Shown: one piece after another, positions 43,201 through 54,100 of the stretch
How positions within the stretch are numbered: the stretch's first letter is position 1
Layout of the letters: each line of letters opens with the position of its first letter
NCBI RefSeq assembly: GCF_000090795.2
Contig: NW_003546316.1
Coordinates: forward strand, 108,689-164,474
Direction: 5' to 3'
Length of the DNA stretch: 55,786 nucleotides
Source of the DNA: Amphimedon queenslandica
Lineage: Eukaryota; Porifera; Demospongiae; Haplosclerida; Niphatidae
Program-made: the position numbers and the translations under genes
Notes under the pieces: generated by a model
Seen by the model: the letters and a program-made list of their open reading frames with translations, nothing else
What the model was told of the DNA's origin: nothing
The model's database searches: none

Positions 43201-46200
43201 CCAGGTCTGGAAGGGGGTGGAGCCTTAGTGGGGCCACTAGTTGGTCTGGTAGGTGGGGCATTAGAGGGTGTGGCACTGGATAAGGAACGAGGAGGAGGGG
43301 GCTCCTCGGTCTTGTCCTCATCCTTAGATTTAGGAGGTGGTGGACGTGGTTTAGCTTGAGGAGGTGGGCGGGGTTTAGCCGGTGGAGGTGATGTTTCCCT
43401 AACAGTAGGTGTGTCTGATGGGAGTGGCTCTTCACTACCAGCGTCCGTTTTACTTATACTTCGTTTTGGTACTACAGGAGGTTTTTTAGGAGGTGGGCGT
43501 GTTGCCACTACTGGGGGCGTGGCCTCTTTCTTAACTTCATCTTGTATGGGTTCAGTGGGTGTAGCAGTTTCTACATTAGTGGGTGTGGTCTCGGTCTCTT
43601 CAACGCTACTCACACTCGGTATTTTCTTAGGGCGTGGCTTTGGCTTCATTGGAGGCTGGGCTTTGACCTCACTGCCACTATCCTGCCTTGGTACTGGTTT
43701 GGGTGGTTGTGGCCTAGAAGGGGGCGGAGTCTTTTCTGCATCCTGATCATGATCATCATCCGATTTTGTTTTTGGAGGCAGAGGTCTCGGACGAGAAGTG
43801 GGCGGAGTTTTATTTTCTTCCTTGCTTTTCTCTGGAATGGGAGGGGCAGCTTTTGGAGGTGGAGGCCTCGAACGAGAAGTGGACGGAGTTTCATTAGTTT
43901 CCTGAGGAGGTGTGGCCACTGGAGGCAGCGGTTTAGAGCGAGGAGTAGGTGTGGCCTTGACACCTTCATCTTTACTGATCGTCCTTGGCAACGGTGGCCT
44001 CGGGCGTGCTGTAGGAGCGGCAGTGGGCATGGCCTTATCTTCAGTCACCTCCTCTTTCTTGACTTGAGGGGGAGGCGGTCGCGGTCTTGAACTCGGTGGC
44101 TTAGTTGGAGGTGATTTCTTGGGTGGAGACGGAGAGGTCTTAGAATCGGTCAGTTTCGGTTGAGCACTCGGACGCGGTGAGCTCGGCACTGGAGGAGGCG
44201 TGTCTTTAGAACTAGGCATGGCCTCTCCTAAACTGGTTTGACTGGTTGAGGGTGATACTTCAGCGTAAAGATGAGTCGGTGACTCCACTTCTTCCCTCGT
44301 TTCTTCTTTTCCTTGAGTGGGCGGAGGAAGAGGACGAGAAGTAGGAGGCGGTCTCGAACGAGATGTGGGCAGGGCCGACGGACGAGAGACAGGAGGAGGA
44401 GGAGCTTTATGAGTTGGGACTAAACGCTTATCCGACTTGGCACCAGAAACCGGCTCAATAGAATCAGCCGAGGATTTACTGAGTGTTTTACTAGAAACTG
44501 GCTCAGTATACTCAGAGGCAGGAGTAGGAGCTTGAGGTATCATATACTCTACTTCAGGTGTTGTACTATTAGCTGGAGTAGGGATGAGTGCTGTGTACTC
44601 TGAAGGAGCCTCGGTGCTTGGAACGGGAGGAGCTTTAGATTGAGGAGGTGGTGGGCGTGTACGACCGGCAGGAGGGGGAGGAGCCTTACGTACATGGGGA
44701 CTACCTGTAAAGGAAAGGTAAGAAGGAGAAAATAATTTATTACTCTTATACAACGTTTACACTACAGAAGTGGGCCAAACTGTGCTGAGCCAGGCTGAGC
44801 TGGCCCTGCTGTACTAATCATGCTGGCCTGGTTTGGCCCAGCTCACTTCAGCTCAGTTTGGTTACTGTTTACACTATCAAATGAAACTGTGCTGGCCCAC
44901 TTTAAACAGGGCTGGCTCAGTTAAAGAAACTAGTGTAAACACAGTATAAGAATTGTGTGGATTTGGCCCTCACTAATTTTATTTTAGCTGTGTAAATTTT
45001 AAGCAATAAGCATATCACTTTAACTTTTAAAAAATCCTTAATAAAGCTATGAGAATACATTGTACCTGTACCTATACATGTAGTAATGTACATGTACAAT
45101 ACTTTACCTCTTGATGGACGACGTTCAGTTATATCCTTAGGACTACTAGACCCTTGATCATCCTGCCCTCCTCTTAAAGGGAGAGGAGGTGACCCTCGTA
45201 CTGGTTTAGGTGGAGCTGGACCTCTTTTAGGGAGTGGCTCCGATTCTTTATCAAGGATTGCCTTGGAAACGGGCGGAGACCGATTCGGTTTAGGAGGCGG
45301 AATCTTTACTTCAGTGGGAGGCTCAGGAGGAGGCTCTGTTGGCATGGGAGGGTCGGTCTAGGGAAAAGTAAAATCTGGTACCAATGTTTGAGAACATGAA
45401 GTATTTAAATTCTGGGTGACACATCAATACGTGTACATGGTATATAAAATTCTTGTTACTGAATGGGACTTAAGTTATTACAATTCTCAAATGAACTACA
45501 AATGGTGTATGTCAAATTGCCAATTAGAAATTGAAAGAGACTACAATGCATTGGGAAAAACTAATAATTATACACCACTTACTGTAGGCGTGGCTGCTTT
45601 TGCAGGTGGAGGAATGACATCTGATGTCATTGGCTGGGCAGAAACAACAGTAATATCCATCCTAAGAGAGAGAGAGAGAGAGCATATATACATGTAATTA
45701 ATACTTAATAGTAATAAAGAGTACATTGACACAATGTATGTGCTCTTGATGCAATTAAAGATAATTAACATTCTTAAGGCATCAAAAATGTTGTACAAGT
45801 ACATGTACAGTGTACATGTACTTCATGAATCATTAGAACAGATTATTAGTCTAGAACAAATTATTAGTCTAGAACAAATTATTAGTTACTTTTTAGATGA
45901 CGAAGCAGGAGGTTTGCTAGGTCGACCTGTACAAAGAAAAGAAGACAAGAATAGAATAAGGGAGATGAATCAGGTCATTATGATTATGCTCAAATTAAGA
46001 TGAGTCGTACTTGCTGGTGCTTTTGCTGGACGAGGAGCTGGTGGACGAGATTTGGGAAGAGCCTGTCCTTTATCAGCTTCATCTTCGGCACCATCAGACA
46101 ACTACATGTACACAATACATGTACGTTAATACATGTAATAGTGAAACTTGTAAATAAAACACATTTTGGACACCAACAAAGCAGCTTTTGTTAAAGAGAT

Positions 46201-46670
46201 GTTTTATAAGGTGCATGTACATGTACATGCATGATAAAGTTTTTTTCAATATTAGAATTATCACCGGAAGTAATCCAATAAATTCAAACAATTCAAACTA
46301 TCAAAACCTTCGCCTACACAAAGCTAACAAATACGTATACAAAGGAACACGTTGCATTTGAGATAATGTGTACCCCCACATACTTTGGTGGCCGAAGGTC
46401 TTTTTGTATAAGGTGCAGGAGGGGGCGGGGGCCCACGCCCACTTTTAGTCTTCGTCAATTCTGTAGGACTCACTGGAGGTATGTCCTCTGGTGCTGGACG
46501 AGGTGGGATTGGAAGCTCTGAGGATAAAAATGGCTATAAATATGGATGAGAGACTCTCTCTAACCTGTTTGTACTCCAGCAGGTCCTGTTGAAGGGCGGG
46601 ATGGAGGACCGCCTGGTTTTCGACTAGGGACGTATGCTTTAGGTGGAGGAGGTCTGGAGGGCTCCGCCAT
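40281..46670 (-). CDS. SH3D19: SH3D19-like adaptor: long Pro-rich N-terminus plus six SH3 domains
   Basis: In vertebrates SH3D19 (Eve-1) binds ADAM proteases and links membrane traffic to cortical actin. Start MAEPSRPPPPKAYVPSRKPG at 46670; stop TAG at 40281-40283. The first eight or so exons are Pro/Arg/Ser-rich; the largest, about 44704-43150, is full of PPTSRPRPPPP-type SH3 ligands. Six SH3 domains follow, in order: NPHGIAKTNKEAPEADELSY (about 42360-42110, with an unusual DNDMQEGLI end), DELSFKEGTLIMLISRV (about 41980-41750), DDLSFDVGDLIEITERIDD (about 41560-41380), VKALFDYDGEEGDLSFK (about 41310-41110), CEALFDYVSDNLGDLSFKAG (about 40970-40790), and KAIRNFEPASSLEMRVQTGD at the end. SH3 2-5 each have a W and a G-x-[FI]P-x-x-F-V end. 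Introns carry repeats. The orthology call is by architecture; sequence drift in the Pro-rich part leaves room for another multi-SH3 family. Confidence 0.75.
42420..42565. repeat. Single 'agtacaggg' repeat copy in SH3 adaptor intron
   Basis: It carries GCATGGGCTATATAGTACAG, AAAATTCTCCAATTTT and TATGTAGAAAGTTTGAGTT in family order, about 145 bp. It is followed at about 42600-42680 by a short tandem run of CATTAATAAC units. Confidence 0.7.
44755..44940. mobile_element. MITE-like GC-richer inverted-repeat element in SH3 adaptor intron
   Basis: The terminal inverted repeat GTTTACACTA (44755-44764) is mirrored by TAGTGTAAAC (44931-44940). The 186-bp interior is a mosaic of GGCCCAG/CTGGGCC-type motifs (GCTGAGC, CTGGCCC, GGCTGGCTCAG) that can fold back. 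It is clearly richer in GC than the surrounding introns and does not code. Confidence 0.7.
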
Positions 46671-46791
46671 TGCTTTCTCTCAGTCTCTGTTAGGCTGTAG
46701 TTTTTAAAAGCATTTCACAAACATTCTCCTTCAGAAGAAAATGGGCGAGTCTTTTAGAATTAGGCGACACGCCCTTCAATTGAGATTACAT

Positions 46792-46829
46792 CACGTGACT
46801 CGAGTAGATAGCCCACGTGTTCTCACGTG
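46792..46829. promoter_or_regulatory. Three CACGTG E-boxes in the SH3 adaptor/OCIAD1 divergent promoter
   Basis: CACGTG occurs at 46792-46797, 46814-46819 and 46824-46829 within the 207 bp separating the two start codons. The first is in an ATCACGTGAC context, one base from the CLEAR consensus bound by MITF/TFE factors; USF or MYC-type bHLH proteins bind the same core. Function here is inference. Confidence 0.6.
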
Positions 46830-46877
46830 TCCCTGCCAAAGGAGGAGACTCAGGAGAGGCTGGTTACAAAAATAAAA

Positions 46878-48111
46878 ATGGCGTCTGACAGGCATTCTTA
46901 TAGCAAAGCTGAGGGCAAACCGAAAATCCGAATTCAAGTACAATAGCCTTATTATTATCTATGGAATATGTATTTGTTATAGTTAAATGAAGAAGAGAAA
47001 GCTGTCTTAGTGGAATGTAGAAGGAACTCCCTTATTAGAGGCACGTAATAACAATAATAATTAATAATGATGACAATAATATATTTGTATATTAGGAGCA
47101 GCGGTGGGTTTGGGTAGTATTTTAGGATTAAGATACCTCATGTCGCAAGGTAATGGTTAATACTAATCCTGATATCTTTTAATACAATCACCTTATGTCA
47201 TTCTTTTCCAATTTTTCATTTCCTGATTTTCCTCTCCTAATAATTAGGCAAAGTTCCTGCACACGTGATGCGGTGGCCTGTCTTCTATTATTCCGGTGTA
47301 TTTTTCCTAATGGGCATGCTTGGTGTATCCTCCTACAGGAAGAGATGTTTAGATAAACTAATGGCACTTGAGAACTCGAATCTTGCCAACATGATGAGAG
47401 ACATCAAGGCAGGGTAAGTCATGTGACTTCATTATCATGTGATACAACCCGATATTAGGAGGACACCGAATTTTGAGAATAGGACAGGTGAGATATTGGC
47501 CCATGGCTACTTTATGAATGTGAATTTGTGACTTTTTTAGATAATTTTGAGAGAAAAGGGGCCTTAAAGGGGTATCCTGATACTATAATCGATAAAGATG
47601 AGAGCCAAGTCTCTTCATTGTTGAAGAAAGAGGATGAGAGTGAGAGAGGCATATGCTATGGTAATTCTATTATATTTGTTTCAGATGCTTTCCCTGCTGT
47701 CAGCAGCAGCTCAAAGCAACCGCCTTTAATGGGAGACTTCTATAATGATAAGAAAAGGTATACACAATCTGTTATTATTATTATTATTATTATTTGTTTG
47801 TTTGTTTGTTTGTTTGTGCAGTGATGACAAGAAAGGTAAAACTTTTGATGAGATAAGAGAAGAGAACAGAGCAAAACAAATGCAGAGAAGATACCCTCAA
47901 AGAACCAGAGAAGACGAGGGACAGCAGACACGCCCACAATCTACACGAAAAAGTGAAGGTATACTAGTATTAGCAAAAGTACATAACATTAGTACTCTTG
48001 CTATTAGTATGGTAAGGTATTAGTGTTTGCACTACTTTCATAGTAGGAACCAATGTATCTAGACCAGTGAAGAGGAATGAATACGGTGACATTGTTTATG
48101 ATGATAAATGA
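46878..48111 (+). CDS. OCIAD1: OCIA domain-containing protein 1, mitochondrial/endosomal membrane protein
   Basis: In animals OCIAD1 sits in mitochondria and endosomes and affects respiratory complex assembly and signalling. Start MASDRHSYSKAEGKP at 46878. The OCIA domain follows: LNEEEKAVLVECRRNSLIRG, a first hydrophobic helix (AAVGLGSILGLRYLMSQG), then FYYSGVFFLMGMLGVSSYRK with a cysteine-containing K-x-C-x-D-K-L-M-x-LENS sequence. This is the family's 'two helices, then KL..LENS' order. A polar linker leads to the conserved C-terminal GKTFDEIREENRAKQ and VKRNEYGDIVYDD, ending at TGA 48109-48111. About seven exons. It shares a short divergent promoter with the SH3 adaptor and converges on the cadherin gene. 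One central exon boundary near 47620-47690 is uncertain. Confidence 0.87.
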
Positions 48112-48495
48112 TGAAAGGGACTCTGGACTACTTCGCTCTTTCATTTCAAGAATTAAGAACTCAAACATTTTTGTAGGAAACTAGAATAAGCAGATACTTT
48201 ATTATTATTATTGTTATTATTATTATTATGTTAAAAGAGCATAATGTATGTAGCTGTATAGCAATCGCAGGCAGTAGATTTCAATAAGATAATAATTTTT
48301 ATGTGAAAAAGCTTCATAAATGTAATAAAAAATAGGATAAAATATATAGTCCTTTACTAAATAATACAAAAGCTTTATAAAAAGTTCCTTATAAACACTA
48401 AAAAATCTAATATCTTAAAACTAAGTAAGTGAGAGTGTCCAAAAACACAACCAAATCAAAACAAGTGTGACTATCCATTAAAAAATAAGTTAGAC
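48112..48495. other. Convergent spacer between OCIAD1 and the cadherin gene
   Basis: 384 bp of AT-rich sequence between the two stop codons, with an ATT run at about 48200-48230. An AATAAA at 48324-48329 is a plausible poly(A) signal for OCIAD1, 213 nt after its stop. No other feature was seen. Confidence 0.5.
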
Positions 48496-51149
48496 TCAAA
48501 GAGAGGTCTCACACCTATCCCCAGTATAAGCAGGAGGACACTGACAGATAAACTGCATGTTATAGGTCACTGGATTGGGATGAGGAGTGCAGGTACCATT
48601 GTTCATGCATGGATTTGTTGTACAGTCATTGAAATACTGACAGTTGGAGCCAAAATAGTTGTCAGGACATGAGCACATTAGCTGTGGTGTATCTGTGCAA
48701 GTACCATTGTTAAGACAAGGGGAAGAGGAACAGGTACGTGATGGGCAAGGGCCAGTGACAAAATCACCCATTGTATCAGCACCGAGTTCCTACAGAGGAG
48801 ACAAAAAATTTAAAAAGATTATTATACATTGTTATAGACAGGAAAAAACTGGGCATCTTTCATGATTTATATCACATTGTGTGAAGCAAAAAATCAATGC
48901 ATATGTAATTTTATTATCATTACCTGCCAGTAAGCTGGATTAGATGCATTAGTACCAATGTAACACAGGTTGGGGTTGAAGAATGATCTGACTACATTAA
49001 CCCTCCTTACTCCACTGAGACCATCAATGTTAGTCAGAAGTGGGTTTTGTATGATGTTAATCATATCAGCATCACGTAAGCTATTGAAACCAGTGATACT
49101 CCTCAGAAGCTAAAGAAAGAAAAAAAGAACTTAAATTATCTTTCTACCACCCACCCCCCTCATCTCTTCCTCTCTTCCCCTTTTTCTTACATTGTTTCTA
49201 TAGAACCATATACTAGTAGCACGGTACAGTGAAGTGAAGGATGTTATGGTAGACATACTGATACCATTCAATATAATGGTCTCAGCAAAGACAATGTTAT
49301 TAGTACCAGACATGTCTCGTAAATTAGGGCAATTTTGTATCGATATAACATCTAAGAAAGTATCATAATAATAATAATAATATCATTATAATTAATAATA
49401 ATAGAACTTACTGGTAACATTCTCAAATATTCTAAGTCCATCAAGATCAACTAGTGCAGGATCATTATGAATACCAATGCTGTGTACATTGGTCCTGTAG
49501 TCTGGTGGTAGGTTGGCTCCAAGATCCTCCAGTGTTACCAGATTCTGTGCATTATTAATGACTAGTTCATTGATTGATGCAAGGTTCTCAAGCCCCTTCA
49601 ATGATGTGAGATCAGGCTGGTTCTCAATAACAAGAGATGAAAGAGACTGTGAAATAAAATAAAAGAAAGAGAGAGGAGAAAAAGAAAGAGAGAGAGAGAG
49701 ATAAAGAAAAGAGAAAAAGAAATTATTCTTAATTGTTTTTGTAGTAAGATTGAGGGGGTGGTGATTTTTTGATCCAATTTATAAACAAAAACGACAGGTA
49801 ACATTTTAAACCGGCCAATTTTAATAATGGTCTAACTTTAAAATTTTAAGTTGGAATTGGCTCAAAATTTCAACATAGCATAAGGACATCAATATGTATC
49901 AGAATACATAATAAAAATTGGGGGTAGCTTTTGAGCCATTTTTTGGAAAAAAAGCATGGGCTATACTATAGTACAGGGAATTTTTCAGAAATTGGACATT
50001 TTCTAACAATGATCATAATGCAATTATAAGTACCTGAACATTGACCAATGAAGATAGATTTGCTACACCATCAAACTCCAAAGTCAAACCAGATATTGCA
50101 GTACATACTGTCAGTCTGTCTGATGATAGCTTCGATGGTACTTTGATAGTACTGCCCATTGAGTACATGGTACAGGTTCTGTTGAATGTAACAATAAGGG
50201 TCCCTGCTAAGCTTACAGCTTCGTCATTATCAGTAGCTACTATTTCAATGTATCTATGTAAAATAAAACACAAGACGATAATACATAGCTTCTTTCTCTT
50301 TTCTTTGATTATCTTCCCCTCTCTGTTTCTTTCTCTCTAATTCTCTCTTACCTGTTTTCAAAAACATTTGGTTGGTTTTCAAGTAAACTGCTCATGCGTG
50401 AATAAGAATAAGTTAATGTTCTCAATGCATTGTTATAGTTAACCGAACTGCTTGTTCCCTCAAGTAAAATGTATGTTGCATTACTAGATGGATTCTGGAA
50501 ATTAAAAAACAAACAATAATTACAAGTTCTTCATAGCAAATTGCAAATGTACATGTACTGTATTATTAACAATCACATTATGACATACTAAAGTTATTCC
50601 TGATATTCCAGTTAGTGACAATGATATCATCTCACTATCGGTGTGAACAGGGTTAAGGAGATGAATTGATATTTGAGATATCATGTTAGAATCGTCTGAT
50701 ACGACGACACTAGTTGACACCTGTAACTCTGTTTGACCATCAATCACGGATACGCTACCAGACGACTAAAAAGTAAAAGATTATAATAATAATAGTAAAC
50801 TATTTTCTCTTCTCATTTCCATCCCTACCTCTCCATCAATCAGTACTCTGGGTCTACTATTTCTGAATGTGACGTCAATAAAACTGTATGCTGGTTTGCT
50901 CACAAAATCACCATCGCTTACAGTTACCATGACAACAGCGGAGGAGCCATTGGCACGGTCAGAAGAAGGTCTGAAGTAAATGTGATCCCTCAAGAGGTTC
51001 TGGAAGAAGAGAGAGGGCAGAGAGCCAGATTGTGTGATATAGAAAGAAATTGGAGTGAAGGAGATAATGAGATCTGAAGGAATAGGAGTACTGCAAGAAC
51101 AAGATGGTGAAGAAATACTAGAAAAGGTAAAAATGATTTCATCACCATT

Positions 51150-51181
<32 letters not shown>

Positions 51182-54100
51182 ATTATTATTTTTTTTTTTA
51201 TTACTTCAGGTAGCATGTTCCAGTAGGCGTTGAAATACTGCAAGCTCCTACATCAGAAACTATTGCATCACCTTCAGTAGACAAAACCAGAGTGATATTC
51301 ATGCTCAGTATAACGCTGTTAGAATCAGAATCAGTGACACTGGTATATTCAGCATCAGCAATCTTGACTTGATTCACAGCTTGATACTCCCAGACAACAG
51401 AAGTTGTGTAGTTGATTCCATTTGATTCAAGACCGTTGAGATCAACTATCGGAACGTGATCATTGATCAAAATCATGTTAATTATGATCGAGCAGCTGAC
51501 AGCTGTTGATGGGTCTGGCTGATGGAGAATGACTCGTATCTGTCGTATAGCAGAATTTGGCTCCTCTTCACCATTAAAGAATATTAATAAACGAAGAAAA
51601 CTCTGGAGAGAGAGAGAAGATAATAGATAATGTTATTATAAATTTATTTAAAATTCAAACCTGATATTCAGCTGCAGTTCCATTTCCCTCTATCCTCAGT
51701 GAAGTATCATTAACCCCTACTGTAACATGCAATCCACTCACTGCACTCTGAGGTAGACTAATAAAGTCACCACTGAACCCGTTAACAATCATCACATCAG
51801 CTCCGCTAATCACATGATCAGAGTCAAGATCACTAACGCTGACAGAGGGCCCAATAAAAATGGCTTCCCCGGACCCCTCAGTGAATTGGTTAGTCTGTCC
51901 ATCACAAGTGAGTATCAGTGGGTTATCATTAATCAATGAGACTGATACTGTGCTTTGTATTATATCACTACTGAATATGCCATCATTTACTCTGTACTGG
52001 ATGGATCTGTTACCCATTGATGGCTCAGGTGCTGTGTTAGTGTAGGTAATGGTAGAGAGGATCTGTTGATAGATTAGTAATGGAGCAGGACCAGAGATTG
52101 TAATACTGTGTGGAGTAACTGTATGAGAAAAAAAAGAAAAGAATAAGCTAACCTCAGCTAAATGTTACATATTCACATTAGGCTTTATTGTATGAGTACA
52201 TGTACAAATGTATACGTACCTGCTGCATTTGAACCATTTGGCAAAAAGGACATACTCAAATTCAACTTCTCACTAGTACCATCAAGAGCTCCAACCAGCC
52301 TAACAGTAGCTTCATGAATAAAGAATATCTCATTATTATCATAGTCAGTGATCACTGGCTGATTGATGGCACCAACAGGTAGGACTGTAGCAGAACCAGC
52401 TGCCTCAGTAAAAACTGCTTCAGTATTCCCTCCAAAACTGAGCATTGGAGGATTATTGTTGATAGGTATTACATTGATGATAGTGGATACAGATGAAGAA
52501 GGGAAGGCTCCATTAGTAGCAGTAATTGTTAGTTCCCTGGGGCCTGGCAATGGCTCAGAATCATTAATGGTTGTATAAGAATATGACAATGAGTCAAGAA
52601 TAGCCTATAGGAAAGAAAGAAAGTTTATTTTATAGAAAAAAAATACATAAACATTCCCATTTCTAAATTACTATCTTTTCTTTTACTTACCTGATAAGTT
52701 GATATACTGTCAACAGTAGTGATACTGATAGTATCAGAGCTTGTTATGACATCACCAAATGCAGTGACAGATATTTCCTCATCCCCCAGACTATCACTCA
52801 ATGATATATTAAGACTATATACTTGAGCTCCCTCATCAGGATCGTACAACAGGAAGCCATACAGTTCTATAGTCGTGTTCCCTTCATAGAAAGGAAATAT
52901 CAACATAGTTCCATTTAATTGTAGTGGGTTATCGTCCACAGTTAAGACACGGATGGTAAGAGTGGTCTGTGTAGTGAATGCTCCATCAGATACAGTAATA
53001 GTCAGTGTCCTGTTACCAAGAGTAGGCTCTGATGCTGTATTACTGTAACTTAGTGAACGAATGAGCTCTTGATAATTAGAGACTGAGGAAGGTCCCACGA
53101 ATGATAGCTGGGTCTGACCACCACTAGCTTCAAAATAAATTCCAGCCGGTATCAGGCTGGTGTCCACAGAGAGTGACTCATGCCCACTGTCTCTTATATC
53201 ACCCGGTGTTAAGATCAGTGTTGCATTGTGTATAGGGAAATCAGTATCAAGATCAGTTAGAGTGAAATCAATGATCATTGAGATTAGTAAGCTACCACTC
53301 CCTTCTCTATAGTCAACCATTGTAGCATTGGTAGCTATGACTGGAGCATTGTCATTAACAGTGATGACATTAACAGAATAGTTCAGGCTATACATAGGGC
53401 ACTGCTCCGATAACAGTGCTATACTACCCAAACGAAGACCTTTGGTTGGTTCTGGGACAGGGTTTTCGTACCGTAGGGTCCGGAGAACATTTTGATAAGT
53501 GGCAATAGATGCAGGACCACTTATTTCAATAGCACGACCATTAGACAAAGTCATATCTTGAACCATCAGTGGGAGGCCAGTTGTATTGACAGTTAGCCTT
53601 TCTAGACTGTTTCCATTTAATAGTGTTACCTGAACACCAGAGATGATTTGATGAGAAATATTATGTTGATCAGAATCAGTTAGCATCAAGCCTAATCCCA
53701 GCCCAATATCAAGGTAATGATCGCCTTCGGTGAAATCAATTTGAGACAAAGATGATGTAATCACAGGACAATTATCATCAATGACACTAACAGTGATGTT
53801 AATGGCTAGAGTATTGGAATGATGGACTCCATCAAAGACTGATAGTTCAACCATCCTACCACCAGGATACGGCTCTGAGAATCCATTGAAGTAGTGGAGA
53901 GAAGAGAGGAGAGACTCATAAGTTGCAGGTGATCCTGCACCACTGATAGTAATAGTAGACGTATTAGTAGAGTATGATACAGAGAGTGAATTGTATAGTG
54001 ACTTGTTTAATGCAAGGCCTTCACTGCAGTAATAAAAGCAATCAAAATCGGATGGGCAAGCAAAAGTATGTTCATCATCTTGACAGCTAGTCTCTACTGA

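Noticed and set aside
43411..44090. Plus-strand frames opposite the proline-rich exon of the SH3 adaptor
   Set aside because: Antisense of Pro/Arg/Ser codons gives Gly/Trp/Arg-rich frames with no domain; they are compositional shadows.
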